13,898 bases of DNA, taken from assembly GCA_027346925.1 (NCBI GenBank), contig DAIERH010000041.1:1-13898 (forward strand), read 5' to 3'. This stretch comes from Geobacter sp. Lineage in GTDB: Bacteria > Desulfobacterota > Desulfuromonadia > Geobacterales > Pseudopelobacteraceae. Every line of letters starts with the position of its first letter. The first letter of the stretch is position 1. A program made the translations under genes and the position numbers. Positions 7,412-13,851 of the stretch are shown piece after piece. Under the pieces are notes generated by a model that saw nothing but the letters and a program-made list of their open reading frames with translations, did not search any database and was not told the origin of the DNA.

Positions 7412-7624
7412 ATGAACGGACTGGGGCGTTTACTGATTATCATGGGGTTGGTGCTGGTGGCCGCCGGGGTGATCATCTCCATTGCACAGCGCATCCCCTG
7501 GCTGGGCAGGTTGCCCGGCGATATCTACATCAAGAAGGAAAACTTCAGCTTCTCCTTCCCCCTCACCACCTGCATCCTGCTTTCGCTGCTGCTGTCTCTG
7601 ATCCTCTGGCTCTTCAGACGCTGA
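7412..7624 (+). CDS. DUF2905 family small membrane protein
   Basis: A 70-residue protein with two hydrophobic segments, about residues 5-25 and 47-67, around a short loop RIPWLGRLPGDIYIKKENFSFSFPL. The loop's LPGDI motif and the F-x-F-P-L entry to the second helix are the recognisable marks of DUF2905, a widespread family of unknown function. It ends in RR after the second helix. It is predicted to be an inner-membrane protein with two passes. The gene lies 67 nt after queH, with a purine-rich site before the ATG, and is the last gene before the strong terminator at 7639-7676. No function is assigned. Confidence 0.85.
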   Translation: MNGLGRLLIIMGLVLVAAGVIISIAQRIPWLGRLPGDIYIKKENFSFSFPLTTCILLSLLLSLILWLFRR

Positions 7625-7638
7625 TTCTTTACTGTCAA

Positions 7639-7676
7639 CAACAAAAAAGCCCGTGTCGCCACGGGCTTTTTTGTTG
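7639..7676. terminator. Strong bidirectional intrinsic terminator
   Basis: A perfect 17-bp stem with GC core GCCCGTG-TCGC-CACGGGC (7649-7666). It is flanked by A6 (7643-7648) on one side and T6 (7667-7672) on the other, so it has a U-tract on either strand. It lies between the convergent DUF2905 (plus) and ferredoxin (minus) genes and probably ends both transcripts. Confidence 0.95.
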
Positions 7677-7693
7677 CCGCGCATCAATGCCCC

Positions 7694-7861
7694 TTAGGCA
7701 TGGATCGCACTCACGGGACAGGTATCCACGCAAGCGCCGCAGTCGATGCAGGTATCGGCGTCGATGACGCGCTTGGAACCCTGCTCGCTGATGGCGTTCA
7801 CCGGGCAGGAATCTTCGCATGCCCCGCAGTTGGTGCAATCGTCGGTAATTGTATGAGCCAC
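7694..7861 (-). CDS. 2[4Fe-4S] bacterial-type ferredoxin
   Basis: A 55-residue clostridial-type ferredoxin with two clean cluster motifs: C9-x2-C12-x2-C15-x3-C19-P and C38-x2-C41-x2-C44-x3-C48-P. Each motif supplies three cysteines to one cluster and the fourth to the other. The length is typical for the small dicluster type, a low-potential cytosolic electron carrier. Start: GTG at 7861 (MAHTITDDCTNCG) is chosen because a near-perfect AAGGAGGT lies 6 nt upstream; the longer open frame to 7942 would add an unlikely extension. It is a single-gene unit converging on DUF2905 and diverging from ackA. The partner oxidoreductase cannot be told from context. Confidence 0.95.
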   Translation of the reverse strand: MAHTITDDCTNCGACEDSCPVNAISEQGSKRVIDADTCIDCGACVDTCPVSAIHA

Positions 7862-7908
7862 GGTTTTACCTCCTTGTAAGATTAGCCTTCCTGATGGAAA
7901 ACATTTTA

Positions 7909-7937
7909 TTGATACCATATCCCCGGATTGTTGTCCA
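7909..7937 (-). promoter_or_regulatory. Possible promoter of the ferredoxin gene
   Basis: On the minus strand TGGACA (7937-7932) is followed after 17 nt by TATCAA (7914-7909), a 5/6 -35 and a 4/6 -10. It is placed about 50 nt before the GTG start. The match is reasonable but unsupported beyond the motif. Confidence 0.4.
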
Positions 7938-7967
7938 GCCAAGAATACGATCCGGAACTGGTGCGAA

Positions 7968-7977
7968 TTTGTACAAA
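7968..7977. promoter_or_regulatory. TTTGTACAAA palindrome between ferredoxin and ackA promoters
   Basis: A perfect 10-bp palindrome, 5 nt upstream of the -35 of the candidate ackA promoter. Its location in the divergent control region makes an operator plausible; no specific regulator is recognised. Confidence 0.25.
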
Positions 7978-7982
7978 ATGTG

Positions 7983-8011
7983 TTGAATTCGGGACGACTC
8001 TATTGTATATA
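7983..8011 (+). promoter_or_regulatory. Candidate sigma-70-type promoter for ackA
   Basis: TTGAAT (7983-7988), a 17-nt spacer, then TATATA (8006-8011). This gives a leader of about 90 nt before the ackA ATG. A second, weaker candidate (TTGGGT with ATTATA) lies closer to the gene. The 7862-8107 interval is clearly more AT-rich than its surroundings, especially from 7965 onward, as expected of a strong promoter region. Confidence 0.5.
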
Positions 8012-8107
8012 TCAAAAACAGTTTTATTTTCAATAGTTTTTTTAGTTTGGGTGTTCGATTTTTACCGATATTATAAATAAATTTCTGTTTATTCGAGGGA
8101 GGTATAC

Positions 8108-9373
8108 ATGATCATAATGGCTCTCAACTGCGGTAGTTCTTCTGTCAAATACCAACTCTTCGACTGGGAACGGAAGGAGGTCGTGGCAAAGGGTATGGTA
8201 GAACGGGTTATCATCGGCGACTCGTTCATCCTGCACGAGGTGCCCGGCCGTGAAACCTACCGCCACGAGCAGGACTGCCCCAACCATCAGGCCGCCATCG
8301 ACCTGGTCATCAAGACCGTTACCGACCCGGTGCACGGCGTCCTCAAGAGCGTGGACGAGATCTCGGCCGTGGGGCACCGGGTGGTGCATGGCGGTGAAAA
8401 GTTCACCTGTTCGGTGATGATCGACGAGAAGGTCCTGGATGCCGTCAAGGAGGTCCAACACCTGGCGCCGCTCCACAACCCCCCCAACATCGAGGGGATC
8501 GAGGCGGCCCAGGCCCTCATGCCGAACATCCCCCACGTGGCCATCTTCGACACGGCCTTCCACCAGACCATGCCGGAGCACGCCTACATCTATCCGCTCC
8601 CCTACGAATGGTACGAAAAATACCAGGTACGGCGCTACGGTTTCCACGGCACGTCGCACCTGTACGTGTCCAAGCGCGCCGCCGTGCTGCTGGGGAAATC
8701 GCCCAGGGAGTGCAACATCATCACCATGCACATCGGCAACGGCGTGTCCCACTGCGCCATCAAGAACGGCATCTCGGTGGATACCACCATGGGCCTGACC
8801 CCGCTGGAGGGGGCGGTCATGGGGACCCGCTGCGGCGACATCGATCCCGCCATCCCGGCCTTCATGATGCAGAAGGAGAACCTCTCCGCCAAGGAGATCG
8901 ACAGCATCCTCAACAAGAAGAGCGGCGTGATCGGCGTCACCGGCCGCTTTACCGACCGCCGCGACGTGATCGAGAACGCCAAGGCCGGCGACCGCCGCTG
9001 TCAGCTCGCCCTGGAGATCGAGGCATACCGTCTGAAGAAATATATCGGCTCCTTCATGGCCGCCGTGGGCAGACTGGACGCCGTGGTCTTTACCGCCGGC
9101 GTGGGGGAGATGGGCGCCCCGATCCGCGAGAAGGCCATCGAAGGGCTTGAGCACATGGGCATCATCCTGGACCGTGAACGCAACAAGAGCGCCATGACCC
9201 GCAAGCGGGAGACCCTGATCACCACCGACGACTCGCCGGTCAAGGTATTCGTCATCCCCACCGACGAGGAACTGGTCTTCACCGAGGACGTGGTCGCCAT
9301 CCTGAACGGCACCTACACCGACCACATGAGCTTCCAGTACTCCTTTGCCAAGGCCGATTTCGTCCGGAGCTAG
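8108..9373 (+). CDS. ackA: Acetate kinase
   Basis: A 421-residue acetate kinase (ASKHA fold), slightly longer than the usual 400. It interconverts acetyl phosphate plus ADP with acetate plus ATP. The known active-site residues fall at the classical positions: N7 (ALNCGSSSVKY), R91 (GHRVVHGG), D148 (FDTAFH), H180 (YGFHGTSH), R241 (GTRCGD), and the C-terminal acidic pair E387-E388. The nucleotide-site motif, usually GxGEN, reads FTAGVGEMG, with Met at residue 335 where Asn is usual. Start: ATG at 8108 has a strong GAGGGAGG 7 nt upstream; M4 is a minor alternative. It is a single-gene unit ended by the hairpin at 9396-9424. Phosphotransacetylase (pta), often adjacent, is not in the window. Confidence 0.96.
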   Translation: MIIMALNCGSSSVKYQLFDWERKEVVAKGMVERVIIGDSFILHEVPGRETYRHEQDCPNHQAAIDLVIKTVTDPVHGVLKSVDEISAVGHRVVHGGEKFTCSVMIDEKVLDAVKEVQHLAPLHNPPNIEGIEAAQALMPNIPHVAIFDTAFHQTMPEHAYIYPLPYEWYEKYQVRRYGFHGTSHLYVSKRAAVLLGKSPRECNIITMHIGNGVSHCAIKNGISVDTTMGLTPLEGAVMGTRCGDIDPAIPAFMMQKENLSAKEIDSILNKKSGVIGVTGRFTDRRDVIENAKAGDRRCQLALEIEAYRLKKYIGSFMAAVGRLDAVVFTAGVGEMGAPIREKAIEGLEHMGIILDRERNKSAMTRKRETLITTDDSPVKVFVIPTDEELVFTEDVVAILNGTYTDHMSFQYSFAKADFVRS

Positions 9374-9395
9374 CGCTACACACCATTCACCAAAC

Positions 9396-9424
9396 GAAAA
9401 AGCCGGCGCTAAGCCGGCTTTTTC
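9396..9424 (+). terminator. Intrinsic terminator after ackA
   Basis: A perfect 12-bp stem, GAAAAAGCCGGC (9396-9407) and GCCGGCTTTTTC (9413-9424), with a 5-nt loop GCTAA, located 22 nt after the ackA stop. The A5/T5 edges allow function on both strands, so it may also stop transcription arriving from the TPR gene. Confidence 0.92.
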
Positions 9425-9453
9425 ATGCCTGGATACATCTCATAACTCCCCTG

Positions 9454-9520
9454 CCCCCTCTTATCTTAAGAGGGGGTGCTACTGCGTCCATCCCCTTTGA
9501 CAAAGGGGAGGACAGGATGG
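9454..9520. repeat. Pair of adjacent palindromes, REP-like intergenic repeat
   Basis: The first is a perfect 10-bp stem CCCCCTCTTA-TCT-TAAGAGGGGG (9454-9476). The second is CCCCTTT-GAC-AAAGGGG (9492-9508), set inside an outer CCATC...GATGG pair (9488-9520). From memory, runs of the form CCCCTTTGACAAAGGGG with a neighbouring CCCCCTC palindrome recur between genes in Geobacter-like genomes. No copy is seen elsewhere in this window. They lie between the convergent ends of ackA and the TPR gene. Confidence 0.65.
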
Positions 9521-9528
9521 GTTACAAT

Positions 9529-10326
9529 CTACCCCTTCAACTCCTCCTTCAGCCCCTCCACCACCGCTTTGACCTCGGCAATCATCTCTGCGGCCTGGGG
9601 GGATTTCTCGTATTTCAGGTACTGCTCGAAATAGCGCACCGCATCCTTGGTCCGCTCCTGGTCCATGCAGATGCCGCCCAGGGTCAGATAGGCCATGCCG
9701 AATGCCGGATCGAGCCTGATGGCCTCGCGGCACTCCTCCTCGGCCTCTTCCAACTCTTCCATATCGTAGAGCAGTTCACCCAGGTTGAAATGGGCGGCCG
9801 GGTCTTCGGGATCGATCTCGATCCCCTTCTGAAAGGCATCCACGGCACCCTGGCCATCCCCCAGGCCATACAGGGCGTCGCCCAGGGCGTTCCAGGCAAA
9901 GACATTCTCGGGTTCCAGGTCCAATGCCTGGCGAAAGGCACGGATGGCGTCGTCGGTCCGCTCCTGGCTGTTGTACACCAACCCGATGCTGACCAGGGCG
10001 TCCGCGTCCTTGGGATCGAGTTCGAGCACCTGCTTGTAGCTGGCAATGGCATCTTTGTGCCTGCCCGCCTCAAACAGCAGATCGCCCAGGGTCGTCAGGG
10101 CATCGGCATCGTCAGGGGCCAGCTTCAGCCCCTCGCGGTACCGGGCGATGGCCTCGTCGATACGCCCATCCTCCGCCAGGGCGTCCCCCAGGCAGAACCA
10201 GGCGTCCGGGTTGTCGCGGTGCTCTCCGCAGTAGCCTTCCAGGACCGTAACCGCCCCCGGCGCATCCCCCGATTCCAGCAGGTCGATCCCCTTGCGCAAT
10301 CCCGCATCCAGCAACTTGTCAGCCAT
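9529..10326 (-). CDS. Tetratricopeptide-repeat protein
   Basis: A 265-residue all-helical scaffold. A half-repeat-like N-terminal helical pair (about 5-38) is followed by six consecutive 33-34-residue TPR units at about 41-73, 74-107, 108-141, 142-175, 176-209 and 210-242, several ending in L-x-P-x-x as TPRs do. A charged C-terminal helix (243-265) caps the array. No signal peptide, membrane helix or catalytic domain is visible, so a cytosolic protein-protein interaction role is the most that can be said. Start: ATG at 10326 (MADKLLDAGL) has GAGGGAGA about 6 nt upstream; the open frame to 10488 crosses the promoter region and is rejected. The gene diverges from ptsP across a 160-nt gap. The partner is unknown. 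Confidence 0.9.
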   Translation of the reverse strand: MADKLLDAGLRKGIDLLESGDAPGAVTVLEGYCGEHRDNPDAWFCLGDALAEDGRIDEAIARYREGLKLAPDDADALTTLGDLLFEAGRHKDAIASYKQVLELDPKDADALVSIGLVYNSQERTDDAIRAFRQALDLEPENVFAWNALGDALYGLGDGQGAVDAFQKGIEIDPEDPAAHFNLGELLYDMEELEEAEEECREAIRLDPAFGMAYLTLGGICMDQERTKDAVRYFEQYLKYEKSPQAAEMIAEVKAVVEGLKEELKG

Positions 10327-10428
10327 GGTTTTTCTCCCTCTCCCCGTGTATCGCCCAGCAACCATTCCGGAAGATACCAGACACCCGGCAACATTTCCAG
10401 AACATATCAAAAAATCCGGATATTTTAC

Positions 10429-10457
10429 TTTTGCTAAAATTAAAGATGTATTATAGT
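10429..10457 (+). promoter_or_regulatory. Possible ptsP promoter
   Basis: An AT-rich stretch between the divergent TPR and ptsP genes holds overlapping -10 candidates TATTAT (10449-10454) and TATAGT (10452-10457). The -35 match is poor (TTTTGC at 17-nt spacing). The ATG is about 30 nt further on. Confidence 0.3.
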
Positions 10458-10486
10458 ACGTTACCACTACGCAACGGGGCGCCTGC

Positions 10487-12835
10487 ATGAAAGAAAGCCA
10501 TCACTCCATCGGTCTGCGCACGCTGGAAGACATCAGTTCCATCATCCTGCATTCCCACGACCTCTCCGAAACCCTGGACAATATCGTCGCCATCGTGGCC
10601 CGGCGCATGGGGAGCGACGTCTGCTCCATCTACCTGCTGGAGGCGGATGGCGAAACCCTGGTGCTCAAGGCCACCAAGGGCCTCTCCAAGGCATCGGTCA
10701 ACCGAACCTCCATGAAGGTGCACGAAGGACTTTCCGGCCTGGTGGTGGAGAGCCGGGGCATGGTCATGACCGACAATGCCCCGGCCCATCCCCGTTACAA
10801 GTACTTCAAGGAGACCAGGGAGGAGAAGTTCCTCTCCTTCCTCGGCCTGCCGCTGTTCGAGCGCAAGACCCCCATCGGCGTGATCGTCATTCAGACCCGC
10901 GAGGCCCGCAGCTTCAGCGCGGACGAGATCAGCGCCCTGCGCACCATCACCTTCCAGATCGGCAGCATCGTCCACAACGCCCGGCTGCTGGACTCGATCC
11001 AGCACAAGGAACAGGAGCGGGCCTGGTTCGAGCAGGAACTGGCCAAGCTCAAGGGCAGCCACCCATCGGGCGGGACGGACGCCCGCAAGGCCGTCAGGCC
11101 GTCACCCTCCGGCAGGGCCTTTACCGGGACCCCCGTGTCTCCCGGTTTTTGCCGGGGCCGGATCTACATCCTCGACCGTTTCAGCGACAAGGTCATCAAG
11201 CTGGCCAAGGTCGGCAGCAAGTCCGAGGAACAGCGCAAGTTCGGCGACGCCCTGGAAAAGGTCAAGATCCAGACCCTCTACATGGAAAAACGGGTCAGCG
11301 AGACGCTCTCCGAGGATGACGCCGCCATCTTCCACACCCACCTGATGATCCTGGAGGATCGCGGTTTCAGCGGCAAGGTGGGCGACCTGATCGAGCAGGG
11401 CATGGGCGCCACCCGCGCCGTGCACGAGGTGGTGCAGCACTATGTCCAGGCCTTCTCCGACATGGAGGACCCCTACCTGCGGGAACGCTCGGCGGACATG
11501 GAGGACATCGGCCGCCGCATCATCGACAGCCTGGAGGGGAACGGCAAGACCGCGCTGAAACTGAAGGAGCAGCGGGTGATCGTGGCGGAGGAGATCTTCC
11601 CCTCGGACCTGGCCATGCTGGAGCACGGCAAGATCCTGGGGATCGTGACCGAAAAGGGGAACGTCTATTCCCATGCCGCCATCATGGCCAAATCCCTCGG
11701 CATCCCGGCGGTTCTGGGCATCGACGGACTGATGGACGGCGCCAACGTCAAGGACGAGATCATCGTGGACGGCACCTCCGGCCATGTGTATCTCAACCCG
11801 GACGGCGCGGTAAAGAATGAGTACGAGCGGCTGGAGCGGGATTATGCCGGCCGTTTGAAGGAGATGGAGGGATTGCGCGACCTGCCGGCAGTGACCAGCG
11901 ACGGGACCAAGATCGTGCTGAACGCCAACATCGGCCTGATCTCAGACGTCAAGGTGGCCCACCTCCACGGTGCCGAAGGGGTAGGCCTGTACCGCACCGA
12001 GTTCCCCTACATGGCCCGTTCGGGATTTCCCAGCCGCACCGAACAGGCCGCCATCTACCGCAAGATCCTGGAGGAGTTCCCCGGACAGCCTGTCAACATC
12101 CGTACCCTGGACATCGGCGGCGACAAGGCGCTGCACTACTTCAACCACCCCCGCGAGGACAACCCGTTCCTGGGGTGGCGCTCCATCCGCATCTCCCTGG
12201 AGCAGCAGGACATCTTCCGGGAACAGTTGGCCGGCATCCTTTTGGCCTCAACCGCGGGCACTCCCACCATCATGTTCCCCCTGGTCTCCTGCGTGGAGGA
12301 GATCCGCCTGATCAGGGAGATCCTGGCCACGGTCAGGTTCGAGCTGGAGCGGGAAGGGCATGAGTTGCGGGCCGACATCCCGCTGGGGATCATGATCGAG
12401 GTGCCGGCAGCCGTGCAGATCGTGGAGTTCCTCCTGGCCGAGGTGGACTACGTCAGCATCGGCACCAACGACCTGATCCAGTACACCCTGGCCGCCGACC
12501 GCAACAACGAGCGGGTGAAGCGGTACTACAACCCCCATCACCCGTCGGTGCTCCACTCCATCAAGCGGGTGGCCGACGCGGCCGCCAAGGCGGGCAAGAA
12601 GGCCTCGGTGTGCGGCGAGATGGCCGCCGACCCGCTCAACGCCCTGCTCATGGCGGGGATGGGCATCCGCGAGTTCAGCCTCTCGGCCCCCAGCATCCCC
12701 CTGGTCAAGCAGGCCATCCGCGGCCACTCCATGGCGGAATGCCGCAGGCTGGCCCGCGCCGTGCTGGCCTGCCGCAGCAACACCGAGGTCATGCGGACCC
12801 TGGCCGCGGCGCGGGAGAAGCTGGGACTGGCCTGA
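10487..12835 (+). CDS. ptsP: Phosphoenolpyruvate-protein phosphotransferase PtsP (enzyme I-Ntr, GAF domain)
   Basis: A 782-residue enzyme I of the nitrogen-type PTS. Residues about 15-165 form a GAF sensory domain (SSIILHSHDLSETLDNIV to FSADEISALRTITFQIGSI), followed by a linker. The enzyme I core starts near residue 212 (FTGTPVSPG). The phospho-accepting histidine is H396 in NVYSHAAIMAKSLGIPAVLG. The PEP-binding barrel shows R503 (LYRTEFPYM), RTLDIGGDK, NPFLGWRSIRI, GIMIEVPAA, SIGTNDLIQYTLAADR and active-site C709 (VCGEMAADP). All signature residues are present, so it should transfer phosphate from PEP to an HPr/NPr-type protein. In proteobacteria the GAF domain senses nitrogen status, for example glutamine; that is family knowledge, not shown here. 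The ribosome site before the ATG is weak. No npr, ptsN or other PTS gene is adjacent. Confidence 0.96.
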   Translation: MKESHHSIGLRTLEDISSIILHSHDLSETLDNIVAIVARRMGSDVCSIYLLEADGETLVLKATKGLSKASVNRTSMKVHEGLSGLVVESRGMVMTDNAPAHPRYKYFKETREEKFLSFLGLPLFERKTPIGVIVIQTREARSFSADEISALRTITFQIGSIVHNARLLDSIQHKEQERAWFEQELAKLKGSHPSGGTDARKAVRPSPSGRAFTGTPVSPGFCRGRIYILDRFSDKVIKLAKVGSKSEEQRKFGDALEKVKIQTLYMEKRVSETLSEDDAAIFHTHLMILEDRGFSGKVGDLIEQGMGATRAVHEVVQHYVQAFSDMEDPYLRERSADMEDIGRRIIDSLEGNGKTALKLKEQRVIVAEEIFPSDLAMLEHGKILGIVTEKGNVYSHAAIMAKSLGIPAVLGIDGLMDGANVKDEIIVDGTSGHVYLNPDGAVKNEYERLERDYAGRLKEMEGLRDLPAVTSDGTKIVLNANIGLISDVKVAHLHGAEGVGLYRTEFPYMARSGFPSRTEQAAIYRKILEEFPGQPVNIRTLDIGGDKALHYFNHPREDNPFLGWRSIRISLEQQDIFREQLAGILLASTAGTPTIMFPLVSCVEEIRLIREILATVRFELEREGHELRADIPLGIMIEVPAAVQIVEFLLAEVDYVSIGTNDLIQYTLAADRNNERVKRYYNPHHPSVLHSIKRVADAAAKAGKKASVCGEMAADPLNALLMAGMGIREFSLSAPSIPLVKQAIRGHSMAECRRLARAVLACRSNTEVMRTLAAAREKLGLA

Positions 12836-12872
12836 CACACCGCGAAAAACATCTGCGGAGCAACGGAAATCC

Positions 12873-13082
12873 CTACTTGCCTTCAAGGGGGCCGGGGAAG
12901 CAGACATTGTGGGGCAGATTTGCCTTGGCCCCGCATTTTGCGCATGAAATGGTCGGGCTATCGGTCAGATGCTGAACCTCCCTGAACAACCCCATCTGAC
13001 TGAGCCAGCAGATGTGCCCCTTATGCATCTCTCCGCAGGTGCACACCATATCGGAGACATCTTTATTGAGCTGATCCGTCAT
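12873..13082 (-). CDS. Small Cys/His-rich protein, putative metal-binding, unknown function
   Basis: A 69-residue protein I do not recognise as a named family. It has two clusters of potential metal ligands: C14-x-C16-x3-H20-x2-H23-x-C25 (VCTCGEMHKGHIC) and C47-x2-C50 with H58-x2-C61 (CAKCGAKANLPHNVC). The CxxCGAKAN portion looks like half of a zinc ribbon. No membrane segment or signal peptide is visible. Start: ATG at 13082 (MTDQLNKDVSDM) is preceded by AAAGGA at about 5 nt; the frame could extend 6 codons upstream but without a better site. It lies 24 nt after the HIT-family gene on the same strand, so they are probably co-transcribed. Its 3' end is only 37 nt from the convergent end of ptsP, with no strong terminator between. 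Zinc or iron binding is an inference. Confidence 0.8.
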   Translation of the reverse strand: MTDQLNKDVSDMVCTCGEMHKGHICWLSQMGLFREVQHLTDSPTISCAKCGAKANLPHNVCFPGPLEGK

Positions 13083-13106
13083 GGTTTCCTTTCTTCGCAT
13101 TCCCTG

Positions 13107-13511
13107 TTACTTCGCATTCTTCCAGTAGGGCGCCTTGACGGGCATGATCCAGCGCACGCCGCCGCGGGGATCCTCCGTGTCTCCGGCATAACGGGGGATC
13201 AGGTGGACATGCAGGTGCATCACCGTCTGGCCGGCCGCCAGCCCGTCGTTGATGCCGATGTTAAAGCCGTCCGGGTTCCGCTCCGCCAGCAGAAGCTCCC
13301 GCATTCCGGCCACCAGGCCGAGCAGGGCCGCCTGTTCCTCCCCGGTCGCCTCGAAGAACGAGGCGATATGGCGCTTCGGGACGATCAGGCAATGGCCGGG
13401 GGTGACGGGGTGGCTGTCGTAGACGGCGAAGCCGTGGTCATTGGCCATGACGACGCCGGTTTGGCCCGTGGCGCAGAAGGGGCAGGTCGATTGATTGGGC
13501 ATGGCTTTCAT
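13107..13511 (-). CDS. HIT-family nucleotide-binding hydrolase (histidine triad protein)
   Basis: A 134-residue histidine-triad protein. The catalytic triad motif reads H99-L-H101-V-H103 in GQTVMHLHVHLIPRY. A CPFC pair (C10, C13) near the N-terminus is the zinc-site half seen in many bacterial HIT proteins. SHPVTPGHCLIVPKRHI and GFNIGINDGLAAGQ are standard HIT segments. Such proteins hydrolyse or bind nucleoside phosphoramidates or dinucleoside polyphosphates; the substrate here cannot be specified. Start is uncertain: GTG 13514, ATG 13511 and ATG 13502 (MPNQSTCPFC) are all in frame and none has a strong ribosome site. ATG 13511 is given, and 13502 would remove three residues. It lies between the shortened DUF167 gene and the Cys/His-rich gene. 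Confidence 0.93.
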   Translation of the reverse strand: MKAMPNQSTCPFCATGQTGVVMANDHGFAVYDSHPVTPGHCLIVPKRHIASFFEATGEEQAALLGLVAGMRELLLAERNPDGFNIGINDGLAAGQTVMHLHVHLIPRYAGDTEDPRGGVRWIMPVKAPYWKNAK

Positions 13512-13577
13512 CACTTGGATAAATATTTACGTCCGCAGTATACCGTGATCAGTGCAGCCATTCAATGATTTGTGCGT

Positions 13578-13724
13578 TCAGGTCCTGACGACGGGGGCCT
13601 CCGTGACGCTGACGCAGAGCTGATGCCCCTTTACCTTGCCGATGGCGTCCCGTTTGGCGTTGGGTGTGCCGAGGATATTGAGCACCAGGGTATCCCCTTC
13701 CCAGGTGCAGAACGGTTTCTTCAT
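13578..13724 (-). CDS. DUF167 (YggU-like) family protein, C-terminally shortened and probably frameshifted
   Basis: A 48-residue reading frame that resembles the first half of DUF167/YggU proteins: the family pattern of beta strands with P-x-A-K-R-D-A-I and V-T-x-A-P is visible as LGTPNAKRDAIG and VSVTEAPV. Family members are usually about 75-105 residues and continue with a G-K-A-N-x-x-L-I-x-x-L helix. Here the frame stops at TGA (13578-13580). A neighbouring frame immediately downstream reads DLNAQIIEWLH before its own stop at 13549, which looks like the expected helix. A small indel near 13585-13600 followed by loss of the C-terminal third would explain this, so it may be a pseudogene. Start: ATG at 13724, with AGAGGGA about 9 nt upstream. 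Family function is unknown. Confidence 0.6.
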   Translation of the reverse strand: MKKPFCTWEGDTLVLNILGTPNAKRDAIGKVKGHQLCVSVTEAPVVRT

Positions 13725-13730
13725 CGCGGT

Positions 13731-13802
13731 CTATCCCTCTTTCGGCTCGGCCCTGGGCAGCCTGTTCCCGGGCGTGATCCCCATGTCTCGCTGGGCGGCC
13801 AT
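13731..13802 (-). CDS. Possible 23-codon mini-ORF or remnant upstream of the DUF167 gene
   Basis: An ATG at 13802 opens a 23-residue frame (MAAQRDMGITPGNRLPRAEP and four more residues) ending at TAG 13731, six bases before the DUF167 ATG. The same frame stays open upstream as far as a TAA near 13870, with no better start codon. A GGAG sits 3 nt before the ATG, closer than usual. It could be a leader peptide or the tail of a decayed upstream gene. I do not recognise the sequence and would not treat it as a confirmed gene. Confidence 0.2.
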   Translation of the reverse strand: MAAQRDMGITPGNRLPRAEPKEG

Positions 13803-13851
13803 CCGCTCCGGAGCGTGACCGGGTAACGCGGAACGGCATTTTGCCGGGGAG

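Noticed and set aside
8042..9325. A 427-codon open frame on the minus strand across acetate kinase
   Set aside because: It is the antisense shadow of ackA in GC-rich DNA. Its translation is rich in G, H, D, V and L repeats without a recognisable fold, while the plus strand encodes a complete acetate kinase.
9517..10437. 306-codon plus-strand frame opposite the TPR gene
   Set aside because: The minus strand shows regular 34-residue TPR units, and the plus translation is the low-complexity complement of those repeats.
11102..11785. 227-codon minus-strand frame within ptsP
   Set aside because: Shadow of the PtsP coding sequence, with no independent ribosome site or family signature.
12836..12872. 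Terminator between convergent ptsP and the Cys/His-rich gene
   Set aside because: Only a 4-bp CCGC/GCGG stem without a T-tract is present, too weak to call.
13572..13839. Plus- and minus-strand frames of 60-96 codons at the right edge
   Set aside because: The plus frames are the complement of the DUF167 segment. The longest minus frame is arginine- and glycine-rich in a shifted frame and matches nothing, apart from its last residues discussed under the DUF167 frameshift.
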